A stretch of DNA of 64,000 bases. It comes from Frankiales bacterium (GTDB lineage Bacteria > Actinomycetota > Actinomycetes > Mycobacteriales > Geodermatophilaceae). Positions 10,577-20,548 of the stretch are shown here, in pieces. Below the pieces are notes generated by a model. It worked only from the letters and a program-made list of their open reading frames with translations. It had not been told where the DNA came from and searched no databases. How positions within the stretch are numbered: position 1 is the stretch's first letter; every line of letters begins with the position of its first letter. The DNA lies in NCBI GenBank assembly GCA_025465155.1, contig JAODNJ010000070.1, forward strand, positions 1-64,000, given 5' to 3'. The translations under genes were made by a program, and so were the position numbers.

Positions 10577-11320
10577 CTAGCGCCTGGCCGGCGGGGCTTC
10601 CATGGCTCCGATCCCGATGAGCCGGGTCCGCAGCGTGCCCGCGCCGAAGTCGTCGGCCGAGAGATCCGGTGCACCGACCTGCCGGTGGATACAGCGGAGC
10701 AGGGCGCGCACCCCGCTGATGAGCTCCTCGCGGTCGGTGTCTGCGGCGTCGTCGTGGGCCGCGACCTCCGAGGACACCTGGTCCGCTGGCCGGGCCGCGA
10801 TGAGCACGATCGCGCCCTGCATCGCAGCCAGACAGCTGAGGATGAGATTGAGCAGGATGAAGGGGAAGGGTCGAAGCCGCTGCCGGCGCTGCCGATCATC
10901 CAGCCGGTCAGGAGGACTAGGAGACTCGGGCGAAACGCGCAGCGAAACTCGGCGGATCGTTGACCAAGCGGCCCCGTCGCCCCCTGCTTGAGCGGCGGGA
11001 CCTGAACTGACGGAGCCGCGCGCGCGACTCGTCAGCCTGCCACCAGTATTCGGGGCCATGAGGGTGCCCGCGAGCCGGGATTCCGGTCTGCGGGCATGCC
11101 GAAGGCCCCGCCGAGGCGGGGTGTGGGGCGCGGCGCGTTAGGCCGCGAGCGGGATGGCCCCCGCCCGCGCCGCGCTGAGCGCGCAGGCGAGGCGGGTGAG
11201 GATTGTCAGGTCGGCGCAGATCCCTCCTAGTGGCCACACCACGAAGGTCCACGAGCCCATCCGGTTGCGCAGTCGTTCGGCGGCCCGTTCGCCGAGCGTC
11301 AGCCGGTCCGCGGTCCGCAC
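10577..11320 (-). pseudogene. Broken DUF1003-family membrane protein
   Basis: N-terminal DUF1003-like LTLGERAAERLRNRMGSWTFVVWPL (ORF 11138..11320) and C-terminal PFPFILLNLILSCLAAMQGAIVLIAARPADQ (ORF 10577..11059) are separated by about 350 bp. Confidence 0.55.
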
Positions 11321-11423
11321 GCCGGATGACGCGGCGGAACGGACGGAGGGTGGCGCGGTCAGCAGGACAGGTCGTCATGCCCGGCATGGTGGGACGCGGG
11401 CGATTGCCCTGCCCGGTGCGGGA

Positions 11424-11437
11424 GGGACGGAAGTCCC
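11424..11437. promoter_or_regulatory. Candidate DosR-like palindrome GGGAC-GGAA-GTCCC
   Basis: Exact GGGAC-N4-GTCCC architecture between the DUF1003 remnant and the PPOX gene. Confidence 0.45.
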
Positions 11438-11583
11438 GTGCCGAGGCGCCTCGCGACCCTGGGAGCCGGCTGAGGGACGCCCGTAACCTCGGGGAGCCAG
11501 ACGCGGGAGGCAACCCCAGGTAGTTCCGGGGCGCAAGACCCGGTCGCCCAGAACCGCCGATCAGGAGAGGAGGCCCGCTCGCC

Positions 11584-12111
11584 ATGGCCAGCACCGACGG
11601 CAGCGCGGTCCCCGGGCGGGAGCTGCTGGCGACCGAGCGCGAACGACTGCTCGACCTACTCGACGAGGCCGACTGCCGACGGCTGCTCGCGACCGCCATC
11701 ATGGGACGAATCGCCTTCACCGAGGGAGCCATGCCGGCGATCCAGCCGGTTTCCTTCGCCCTCCGCGGGGAGGACGTCCTCATTCCGACCGGCCTGGGCA
11801 GCAAGATGGCCGCGGGCAGCCGTGGTGCCGTGCTGGCCTTCGAGGTCGACGACTACGACCTCGTCGAGCGCACCGGGTGGAACGTCACCGTCATCGGCCC
11901 ATCCCGGCTGATCAGCGATCCCGATCAGGTTCGAACGCTGGATGCCCTGGGGGTACGGCCGTGGGCACCCGCGTTCACGCACTGCTACATCGCCCTGCGA
12001 ATGGCGGTCGTCCGGGGTCGGTGCATCTCCTCGACCGATGTACGAGGCGAGCCGGTGGACGCAGCCGGCGACCGGTCGGCCACGCCCGACCCGGCTGGAA
12101 CGCCTGCCTGA
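11584..12111 (+). CDS. Pyridoxamine 5'-phosphate oxidase-fold (PPOX) family protein
   Basis: MGRIAFTEGAMPAIQPVSFALRGEDVLIPTGLGSKMAAGSRGAVLAFEVDDYD...GWNVTVIGPSRLI. Confidence 0.85.
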   Translation: MASTDGSAVPGRELLATERERLLDLLDEADCRRLLATAIMGRIAFTEGAMPAIQPVSFALRGEDVLIPTGLGSKMAAGSRGAVLAFEVDDYDLVERTGWNVTVIGPSRLISDPDQVRTLDALGVRPWAPAFTHCYIALRMAVVRGRCISSTDVRGEPVDAAGDRSATPDPAGTPA

Positions 12112-12302
12112 GGGGGGACGTTCCCTGACGAGTGCCAGGACCACCGCCCCGCTGGATGACAAAGGCCCTGACCCGCATCGACCTTGGTCAGCACGCAAAT
12201 GCAACCACGTCGAGACGGCCGTTTAGCGGTAGGTCAATAGCCGAGGTAACGGTCGACTGCGAGGAGCCGCCACACTTGCCGTGTGGGGGCCGGAGGGAAG
12301 CA

Positions 12303-13736
12303 TCACGCCGAGACCGTGAGGAAGAGTTTCTCGAGTGGCGGATAGCCCTGAACGTCCAGCGCCCAGCTGAGCCATTCCCCCTCCGGGCGATACCACTGCA
12401 GCCAGGCCTCGGCCTGGTCTCCAGCGGATCCAGCAGGATTGGCCACTATTAGGAACTCGCGGACGAACGGCGATCGAACAGGCGTGACCAGATGTGTCGC
12501 TCGGCTGTCAAGCAGCTGAGTCTCCGCGCTGAGCGATCCAACTTGGGATGCTGGCGCGGAAGAAAGGACCAGACCGGCTACGTGAGGAAGGCCAGACAGG
12601 CAATAGGCGATGCCGTTGGCAAGCTGGCGCAACCAGTCCAAATGCTCCTCGGGTCGAGCGGAAAGCAGCCAGAACTGCGAGGTTTCGTCGAAACGCAGCC
12701 AGAGTGGTGCATCGCCGCGCGCCTGCTCCGCCTTGTTTGCTATGGCGCTCCGAATGCGCCGCCATTCGTCGCCTCGGCGAACTGGCACCGACCAACCAAT
12801 GCCGTCGGGAGCCATCCCTGGCGCGATGCGCAGTTGCCCTCCACTCGGGGCGTCTCTCGTCCGTGGGGTCTGTGTTGCTGCGGTGTCGGCTGCCTGGCGG
12901 GCGATGTCCAGGAGCCATTCGTCGAGCACAGCCGGGTTTTCTCCGATATCAAAATCGCCTTCGAAGTAGACACTGTGCTGAATTGACAAATTGAGGAAGT
13001 TGTCCTGAACGCGACGCGCGGCATCCAGGTTGGTAACGGCCTGCGCGTCCAACTGGAAGTCCTTGGCCTCGACGAACATGGCATCGGCGTCGCGGCTAAG
13101 GAACAGGTCTGTCTTGGCCCCGGGACGTGGCACCGGCTCGAGCCTCACCGTCCAGCCGGACCGCAGGGCCAACGCGCCAACTTCGAGTTGCAGAAGGCCG
13201 TGCGCAAAGTGCCCAAGGTCGCCGCGCATGTCCTTGCGCACCTGAGCAAAGCCACTGCTCGTCCGAAGTAGGGAGAGGCGCGCCGCCAACTCAAGGATGC
13301 GCCAGTAGACATGGACAGTGTCGTTGATCGGCCACCAGTAGGTCGACAACAGTGGCAAGCGGGCTGCAATGGCCCGCCGGCGATCAGCCGCGGCGAACTT
13401 GGACAACCAGTCTGCGCCGAAGAACTCGGTGATCGTCTCGACAGCGCCGCGAACCGTGGCCTTCCCCTCTGGGGTGAGGACGCGAGAGTGAGTGATTGGG
13501 CTGGCCCAGAGCTCCCAATCAAGGGGGGCTTCCCCGCTGATCACGGCTTTCCAGCGGTCCTCCGATACCACCGCAACAGTCTGCCCTGACGGGCCGACGA
13601 ACACGTAGTGACTGCCAGGCAGCCTCTGCGCGCTAGTAGGGGGACGTCCACGGACGGCGACGCACTGCGGGGCCGTGGGCTTGCCGTTTGCGGACGCACC
13701 GGGAGTTCGTGCTGAGGCCGGGCACCACCAGCGCAC
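12303..13736 (-). CDS. Hypothetical protein with PD-(D/E)XK-like motif
   Basis: HGLLQLEVGALALRSGWTVRLEPVPRPGAKTDLFLSRDADAMFVEAKDFQLD: D...(E)xK arrangement. The N-terminus is uncertain and may be truncated by the adjacent IS. Confidence 0.55.
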   Translation of the reverse strand: MRWWCPASARTPGASANGKPTAPQCVAVRGRPPTSAQRLPGSHYVFVGPSGQTVAVVSEDRWKAVISGEAPLDWELWASPITHSRVLTPEGKATVRGAVETITEFFGADWLSKFAAADRRRAIAARLPLLSTYWWPINDTVHVYWRILELAARLSLLRTSSGFAQVRKDMRGDLGHFAHGLLQLEVGALALRSGWTVRLEPVPRPGAKTDLFLSRDADAMFVEAKDFQLDAQAVTNLDAARRVQDNFLNLSIQHSVYFEGDFDIGENPAVLDEWLLDIARQAADTAATQTPRTRDAPSGGQLRIAPGMAPDGIGWSVPVRRGDEWRRIRSAIANKAEQARGDAPLWLRFDETSQFWLLSARPEEHLDWLRQLANGIAYCLSGLPHVAGLVLSSAPASQVGSLSAETQLLDSRATHLVTPVRSPFVREFLIVANPAGSAGDQAEAWLQWYRPEGEWLSWALDVQGYPPLEKLFLTVSA

Positions 13737-13834
13737 CCGAGGGGCGTTGAGTTGCCGGGCTGCCTGTCCGGTCCCACGCCCAGGGGCTCAACGGCGGCAC
13801 CGACTTCCGCGACCCGGATCAGCCGCACGGTCGC

Positions 13835-14732
13835 GGTCTAAGAGATGGTTTCTGAATGACCCCGGCGTGGCTGCCGTAGGTGACGGCGGCCCCTGAGCAC
13901 GCTGGTCTGGGTGATCGAGGAGCTTGTGCCTGACGGGCTGTGGGAGCGGATCCAGCCGCTGCTGACACCACCGAGACCGCGACGGCGTCGCTATCCGGGT
14001 CGGCGGCCGATCGGTGATCGTGCCGCGTTGGCCGGGATCGTGTTCGTGCTGAGGACCGGGATCAACTGGAACCAGCTGCCTGCCGGCCTGGTCGGCTGCT
14101 CCGGGGTGACCTGCTGGCGGCGGTTGCGGGACTGGACCGAGGCCGGCGTCTGGCCCGTGCTGCACGAACAGTTGCTGGCCCAGCTGCGCGCCCTCGGAGA
14201 GCTGGACCTGGACCGCTGCGCGGTCGACGGCTCCCACGTGCGCGCGCTCAAAGGGGGGATCACGTCGGCCCGTCACCTGTCGACCGTGGACGGCCCGGTT
14301 CCAAGCATCATCTGATCTGCGAGGCCGGCGGCATCCCGCTCGCGGTCAGCCTCACCGGCGGCAACCGCAACGACATCACCCAGCTGATCCCGCTGGTCGA
14401 GGCCGTGCCACCGATCCGCGGCCTGCGCGGCCGGCCGCGCCGGCGCCCGCGGGAGCTGTTCGCCGACCGCGGCTACGACCACGACATCTACCGCCGCCAA
14501 CTGCGCGCCCGCGGCATCACCCCCCGGATCGCCCGCCGCGGCATCGCGCACGGCTCGGGTCTGGGCCGACACCGCTGGGTGGTCGAGCGTGGCTTCGCCT
14601 GGCTGCACGCCTTCAAGCGGTTGCGCACCCGCTACGAGCGCCGGGGTGACATCCACCTCGGCCTGCTTCAGTTGGCCTGCTCGCTGATCTGCTACCGCCA
14701 CCTGCCGTCGTTCTGAAACGAGTTCTAAGACC
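13835..14732 (+). mobile_element. IS5-like insertion sequence
   Basis: Imperfect terminal inverted repeats GGTCTAAGAGATGGTTTCTGAATGAC / GGTCTTAGAACTCGTTTCAGAACGAC flanking a transposase. Confidence 0.85.
13911..14716 (+). CDS. IS5-family transposase, read through a -1 frameshift near AAAGGGGGG (14250-14258)
   Basis: LWERIQPLLTPPRPRRRRYPGRRPIGDRAALAGIVFVLRTGINWNQLP...DRCAVDGSHVRALKGG | ...GRPRRRPRELFADRGYDHDIYRRQLRARGITPRIARRG...VVERGFAWLHAFKRLRTRYERR. Confidence 0.85.
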
Positions 14733-14815
14733 GCGCTCTCGACGGGCCCGGCGTCCGCTCACAACTGAACTATCCCAGGCGACGCGTCCGCCGACGATCG
14801 ACCTTGGGACTTCTT

Positions 14816-14908
14816 CGCCACCCAAATGAGTGGCGGATCGTTCTCCAAGCACCCCAAAATCGTTTCAAGATCATCGCCGACACACCTCATGCACCTCGGA
14901 TGATCTTG
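14816..14908. repeat. Paired inverted repeats upstream of the relaxase (candidate oriT)
   Basis: CGCCAC-N8-GTGGCG (14816-14835) and perfect CAAGATCATC / GATGATCTTG (14866-14875 / 14899-14908). Confidence 0.4.
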
Positions 14909-14941
14909 ATGCGGGACAGGTCTTCCTAGCGTCAGTTTGTG

Positions 14942-17900
14942 ATGACGGTTCACAAGCTGACGGCGGGCGACGGGTACGCGTATCTGACCAACCAGGTTGC
15001 CGCCCACGACGTCACCGAGCGTGGTTCCGGCAGCCTCGGTGACTACTACAGCGAGAAGGGCGAAGCGCCTGGCGCCTGGATGGGACGCGGCCTTGCGGGT
15101 GTGCCGGAGTTTCCGGTTGGCGCGCAGGTCACCGAGGCGCAGATGGTGGCGCTGTTCGGGCAGGGACGTCACCCCAACGCCGAGCAGATCGAGCGGGCGG
15201 CTCGGCTTTCCGGCCAAGACCTCCAGCAGACCGATCGGGCCAGCCGTCTTGGCTCGCCCTACCTCGTCTTCGAGCGGGCCAACGAGTTCCGTCGTCGCTG
15301 CGCCGAAGAGTTCCGCGACTACAACATCGCCCGCGCATTGGAGCCTGTCACCCCGGTTCCGGACGAGGACCGCGCGCGGATCCGCACGGCCGTGGCCACC
15401 GCGATGTTCGCCGAGAGCTACGGCCGTCCGCCGGCCGGCGCCCGGGAGCTGTCCGGCCACCTGGCACGGATCTCCAGGCAGGCCACGACCGCGGTGGCCG
15501 GCTACGACCTGACCTTCAGCCCGGTCAAGAGCGTCTCGACGCTCTGGGCGATCGCCCCGCCCGAGGTAGCGGCCGTCATCGAGCAGGCGCACGCCGACGC
15601 CGTCGCCACCACCCTGCGATGGCTGGAGGACCACGCGACCTACACGCGGACAGGCCATCACGGGGTAGCGCAGGTCGAGGTGCGGGGCCTCATCGCAGCG
15701 GCATTCACCCACCGCGACTCACGAGCCGGCGACCCCGATCTGCACACCCACGTGGCCATCAGCAACAAGGTGCAGACCCTCGATGGCCGGTGGCTGGCGC
15801 TGGACGGCCGGCCCATCTACAAGAACAACGTCCCCGCGTCCGAGCGGTACAACACCCGACTGGAGGCGCTGCTCGTCGACCGGCTCGGCGTCCGCTTCGC
15901 CGATCGCCTCAGCACCGATCCGAGCAAGCGACCGGTACGGGAGGTCGTCGGTATCGACGGGCCACTCCCCCGGCTCTGGTCCTCACGACGGCGGGCTATC
16001 GAGGTGCGCCGCTCGGCGCTCGCGCGGCAATTCCAAGCCGACCACGGCCGCCCACCGACCACGGTCGAGGCGATGTCCCTGGCTCAGCGGGCCAACCTGG
16101 AGACCCGCCAGGCCAAGCACGAGCCGCGCTCCTCCGCCGAGCAGCGCGCGCACTGGCGTGCGCAGGCGTTGGCCACGTTGCGCGGCGAAGAGCACCTGCG
16201 TGCGTATCTGGACGGCGTCCTGCGCGGCACCCGCGGTCGTCCACACAGCCCGACGCGCGTGTGGGTGACCGAGACCGCCCAGCAGGTGCTGGCCGTGGTG
16301 AGCAGCACCCGAGCGACCTGGCAGGAGAACCACGTCCGTGCCGAGGCCGAACGCCACGTCCGGACCAGCGGGCTCCGGCTGGCCGACCTTGACCGGGCGG
16401 TCGACGCGGTCGTCACCGCCGCGCTGTCACCGCCGCTATCGATCCGGATGGACGGCGGGGTGACACAGGGCAGGCGCGCCGCGGACGAACCTGCCGCGCT
16501 GCGCCGCTCCGACGGCACGTCCGTGTACGTGGTCGCCGGCTCGGCGCGGTACACCTCGAGCGAGATCCTCGCCGCCGAGCAGCTCGTCCTGGCCGCGGCC
16601 GGCCGGCGCGACGGCCATGTCACCCCCACTGCGGCCGTCGAGGTCGCGCTGCTGGAGTCGGTGGCCAATGGGGTGACACTCAACCCCAGCCAGGCGCAGC
16701 TGGTGCGTGAGCTGGCCACATCCGGAGCCCGGGTGCAGCTGGCTCTGGCGCCAGCGGGCACCGGCAAGACCACCGCGCTGCGGGCGCTCGCGACGGCCTG
16801 GCGGGCCGGCGGCGGCGAGGTCGTCGGCCTGGCCCCGTCCGCGGCTGCGGCCACGGTGCTGCGCGAGCAGATCGGCGCCGACACCGACACCCTGGCCAAG
16901 TTCATTCACGCGCTGACCACCGGCATCCACGTCCCGCCGTGGCTGACCTCGATCGGCCCGGGCACCGTGGTCCTCGTCGACGAGGCCGGCATGGCCGGAA
17001 CCAGCGACCTGGCCCGCGCCGTCGAGCACGTCACCGCAGCCGGCGGGTCGGTCCGGTTGATCGGCGACGACCAGCAACTGGCCGCGGTCGGCGCCGGCGG
17101 ATTGCTGCGCGACCTCGGCGCCCACCACGGAGCGGTCGGCCTCTCCCAGGTCGTCCGCTTCACCGACCCCGACACCGGCGCGCCCAACCACGCCGAGGCG
17201 GCGGCGTCGCTGGCGCTGCGCGACGGCGACCCCGCGGCGCTCGCCTACTACGTCGATCAGCGCCGGGTGCACGTCGGCGACCTCGCCACCATCACGGATC
17301 AGGCCTACGCCGCCTGGGCGATCGACCGGGCCGCCGGCCGCGACGCCATCCTGCTGGCCCCCACCCGGGAGCTCGTCGCGGAGCTGAATGCCCGCGCCCG
17401 TGCCGACCGACTGGCCCGACAGACTGGGCCGATCGGCCGCGAGGTCACCCTGGCCGACTCGTTGTCCGCTTCTGTCGGCGACGCGGTGATCACCCGCCGC
17501 AACGAGCGCACCCTCTCGCTCGGCGCCACCGACTGGGTGAAGAACGGCGACCGATGGACCGTCACCGCCGTCCACGACAACGGCGCTCTGGACGTCGTCC
17601 ATCAGCGCACCAGCCGACACGTCACCCTGCCCCCCGGCTACGTGACCGAGCACGTCACCCTCGGCTACGCCACCACCGTGCACGGCGCCCAAGGCGTCAC
17701 CGCCGACACCTGCTACGCCGTCGCCACCGGGGCGGAGATGCGCCAGCTGCTGTACGTAGCCCTCACCCGCGGCCGGCACGCCAACCACGTCTTCCTCCTC
17801 ACTGCCGGCGACGGCGACCCGCACAGCGTGATCACCCGCGATGCGCTGCTGCCTCCCACCGCCGTCGAGCTGCTGACCCGGGTCCTGGCCCGCGACGGCA

Positions 17901-20548
17901 GCCCGACCTCGGCGACCAGCCTCGAACGGGCGCTGGTCGATCCGGCCGCCCGGATCTCCGCCAGCGCCGACCGGTACTCCCACGCCCTGAGCACCGCCGC
18001 GGAGAACCGGCTGGGGCCGGACGCGTTGGCCGCGATTGACAGCGCCGCCGAAGCCGCAGTCCCCGGCCTGACCGGGCAGGACGCCTATCCGGTGCTGCGG
18101 GCGCACCTGGCGTTGTGCGCCGTCGCCGAGCACGAGCCGGTCGACCTGCTGCGCCGGGCGCTGGCCTGGCCACGCGGTCTGCACGACGCCCGCGACACCG
18201 CCGCGGTCCTCGACTGGCGCATCTACCCCACTGGACACCACTCGATTCGAACCGGTCCGCTGCCGTGGCTGGCCGCCGTCCCCGAGACCCTACGCACCGA
18301 CCCCGAATGGGGCCGCTACCTCACCGACCGCGCCGACGAGGTCACCGCCCTCGCCGCCGCCGTCGCCCAGCAGGCCCACGCCTGGACCCCAGCCGCCGCC
18401 CCGGCCTGGACCCTGCCGCTGCTCGACCGCGACCCGGACCTGGTCGCCGACCTCGCCGTCTGGCGCACCGCTCACGGCGTCGACGACGCCGACCGGCGCC
18501 CCACCGGACCCGCGCTGCCCCCGGCGGCCGACGCCCGCACCCAGCGCCGACTCGACGACCGCGTCGTCCATCTGCTCGGCGAACCGGGCACGGCCGCCGC
18601 ACAGTGGACGCCCCTCGCCCACGGCGTCGACCCGCGCATCACCGCCGACCCCTACTGGCCAACCTTGGCCGAGCGCCTCACCGCGGCAGATCGCGCCGGC
18701 GTCGACGTCACCTCGCTCGTCCGGGCCGCCAGTGACCGTCCTCTGCCCGACGAGCAGCCGGCGGCCGCGCTGTGGTGGCGGCTGACCGCGCACGTCTCCG
18801 CCGCCGCGGTCACCGTCGGCGAGTCCTCCGCGCTGCGCCCCAGCTGGACACCCGTCCTGGCGGCCGTCGTCGGCGACTCGTCAGCCGACCGTGTGCTCGC
18901 CGACCCGGGTTGGCCCGCACTGGTCGCCGCCGTCAGCTCCGCCGGGCCGCGCGGATGGCAGCCCGAGCAGGTGCTGTTCACCGCGTACGAGCTGCTGTGC
19001 GCGGGCCAACCGGACGATGAGCCGCTGCGTCCTGACGAGTTGACCACCGCCCTGGTGTGGCGAATCGGCGTGCTCACCGACCCGACGTCCACCGGGTCCT
19101 CGGCTTTGTCTCCTCCGCCGGTCGATCTCGATCAGCTCCCGACGCCGGACGGAGTCCTCGATCAGGACTGGCTGGCCGGCCTGTCCGCGCCCGAGGACAT
19201 CGAGCTCGACCAACCGGGGTCGCCCGCCAACGACTCGCGTGACGCCGCTGACACCGGTCGCGCGATCGACCGGGCCCAGCAGGAGGACGGCGCCCGCATT
19301 GAACGGCGCCGTCTCCTCGAGCTCAATGAGCAGGCCGCCGCCTTCTTCACCGCCCGCTTCCCCGACTCCTGGGCGCCCGCCTACCTCGCCGGGCGGCTCG
19401 GCACCGACTGGGCCGACGACGACCGGTCCACCGTTGGCTATGCACCCGCCGACTGGACCGCACTAACCGATCATCTGCACCGCCTCGGTGCTACCGACGC
19501 CGAGATCGTCGCCGCCGGCCTGGGCAGTTTCGCGTCCACCGGCCGGGTCATCGACCGGTTCCGCGACCGGCTTGTCTTCGCCATCCGCGACGGCGCGGAG
19601 ATCCACGGCTGGATCGGCCGCCGCAACCCCGCAGAGGACGGCGATGAAGCGGGCCGGGCCGTTCCCAAGTACCTGAACACCGCAGAGACCGACCTGTTCA
19701 CCAAGGGCAACGAGCTGTACGGGCTCACCGAGGGAGCATCGGCGCTGATCGCCGGCGCCGTCCCAGTCCTCGTGGAAGGCCCCCTCGACGCGCTGGCCGT
19801 CACCCTGGCAAGCGACGGCGAGTACGTCGGCGTCGCCCCGCTGGGTACCGCGTTCACCGATGCGCAGGCCGACGCGCTCCGCCCGTTCATCGGCGGGGGG
19901 CGACCTGGCGTCATCGTTGCCACCGACGCCGACGCTGCGGGGCAACAGGCCGCGCAACGGATCTTCTGGCAGCTCACCGCGCGCGGTGACGACCCGCGTA
20001 ACCTGGCCGTCGCGACGGGCAAGGACCCCGCCGAGATGTTTCAGACGGCCGGCGCCACCGCTCTACGCCAGGCCCTCGCTGCCTCCCCCAGCCTGGCCAG
20101 CACGCTCATCGACGCCCGCATTGCGCTCTACACCAACCGGCTGCACACCGTCGAAGGCCAGGTGCATGCCGCTCGCCGCGCCGCCGAAGTCATCGCGGCA
20201 GTCCCTGCCGCCAACTGGCCGGTGTACCTCACCCACGTGGTCGGCCGTACCGGAATCGCACCTGACATCGCACTGTCCGAGGTCCTCGACGTCGCACATG
20301 GCCGTCCTAGGGAGCGCTCCAGCGTCCGAATGCAAACCGGCCTAAGCGAGCGGCTGCCCGAGCGTGGCGCCCCACCTAAGGCGGAACCTGAAAGCACAAG
20401 TCCCGGGGCGCCTCAAAATGGGTGGGGAGATGGGTCGCCGTCCGAGAAGCTCGCGGGCGGCGTTCGAGCGCCTTACCGCGGCGCAGCCGCCCGGCGCCCT
20501 CCGCGCGCTCGACCCCAGACAGGCCCACGCGCGCGGCCGTATCCCTGA
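14942..20548 (+). CDS. MobF (TrwC/TraA-like) relaxase-helicase with C-terminal DnaG/Toprim-like primase region
   Basis: TrwC relaxase HRDSRAGDPDLHTHVAISNKVQ; Walker A LAPAGTGKTTALRALA, VLVDEAGMAGT helicase; C-term RVIDRFRDRLVFAIRDGAEIHGWIGRR...VLVEGPLDALAVTLAS...VIVATDADAAGQQAA. Confidence 0.92.
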   Translation: MTVHKLTAGDGYAYLTNQVAAHDVTERGSGSLGDYYSEKGEAPGAWMGRGLAGVPEFPVGAQVTEAQMVALFGQGRHPNAEQIERAARLSGQDLQQTDRASRLGSPYLVFERANEFRRRCAEEFRDYNIARALEPVTPVPDEDRARIRTAVATAMFAESYGRPPAGARELSGHLARISRQATTAVAGYDLTFSPVKSVSTLWAIAPPEVAAVIEQAHADAVATTLRWLEDHATYTRTGHHGVAQVEVRGLIAAAFTHRDSRAGDPDLHTHVAISNKVQTLDGRWLALDGRPIYKNNVPASERYNTRLEALLVDRLGVRFADRLSTDPSKRPVREVVGIDGPLPRLWSSRRRAIEVRRSALARQFQADHGRPPTTVEAMSLAQRANLETRQAKHEPRSSAEQRAHWRAQALATLRGEEHLRAYLDGVLRGTRGRPHSPTRVWVTETAQQVLAVVSSTRATWQENHVRAEAERHVRTSGLRLADLDRAVDAVVTAALSPPLSIRMDGGVTQGRRAADEPAALRRSDGTSVYVVAGSARYTSSEILAAEQLVLAAAGRRDGHVTPTAAVEVALLESVANGVTLNPSQAQLVRELATSGARVQLALAPAGTGKTTALRALATAWRAGGGEVVGLAPSAAAATVLREQIGADTDTLAKFIHALTTGIHVPPWLTSIGPGTVVLVDEAGMAGTSDLARAVEHVTAAGGSVRLIGDDQQLAAVGAGGLLRDLGAHHGAVGLSQVVRFTDPDTGAPNHAEAAASLALRDGDPAALAYYVDQRRVHVGDLATITDQAYAAWAIDRAAGRDAILLAPTRELVAELNARARADRLARQTGPIGREVTLADSLSASVGDAVITRRNERTLSLGATDWVKNGDRWTVTAVHDNGALDVVHQRTSRHVTLPPGYVTEHVTLGYATTVHGAQGVTADTCYAVATGAEMRQLLYVALTRGRHANHVFLLTAGDGDPHSVITRDALLPPTAVELLTRVLARDGSPTSATSLERALVDPAARISASADRYSHALSTAAENRLGPDALAAIDSAAEAAVPGLTGQDAYPVLRAHLALCAVAEHEPVDLLRRALAWPRGLHDARDTAAVLDWRIYPTGHHSIRTGPLPWLAAVPETLRTDPEWGRYLTDRADEVTALAAAVAQQAHAWTPAAAPAWTLPLLDRDPDLVADLAVWRTAHGVDDADRRPTGPALPPAADARTQRRLDDRVVHLLGEPGTAAAQWTPLAHGVDPRITADPYWPTLAERLTAADRAGVDVTSLVRAASDRPLPDEQPAAALWWRLTAHVSAAAVTVGESSALRPSWTPVLAAVVGDSSADRVLADPGWPALVAAVSSAGPRGWQPEQVLFTAYELLCAGQPDDEPLRPDELTTALVWRIGVLTDPTSTGSSALSPPPVDLDQLPTPDGVLDQDWLAGLSAPEDIELDQPGSPANDSRDAADTGRAIDRAQQEDGARIERRRLLELNEQAAAFFTARFPDSWAPAYLAGRLGTDWADDDRSTVGYAPADWTALTDHLHRLGATDAEIVAAGLGSFASTGRVIDRFRDRLVFAIRDGAEIHGWIGRRNPAEDGDEAGRAVPKYLNTAETDLFTKGNELYGLTEGASALIAGAVPVLVEGPLDALAVTLASDGEYVGVAPLGTAFTDAQADALRPFIGGGRPGVIVATDADAAGQQAAQRIFWQLTARGDDPRNLAVATGKDPAEMFQTAGATALRQALAASPSLASTLIDARIALYTNRLHTVEGQVHAARRAAEVIAAVPAANWPVYLTHVVGRTGIAPDIALSEVLDVAHGRPRERSSVRMQTGLSERLPERGAPPKAEPESTSPGAPQNGWGDGSPSEKLAGGVRAPYRGAAARRPPRARPQTGPRARPYP

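Noticed and set aside
14759-15712. 317-aa minus-strand ORF overlapping the relaxase start
   Set aside because: No recognisable domain and overlaps a strongly supported CDS.
16436-18241. 601-aa minus-strand ORF inside the relaxase gene
   Set aside because: Shadow ORF; the opposite strand encodes clear TrwC/helicase motifs.
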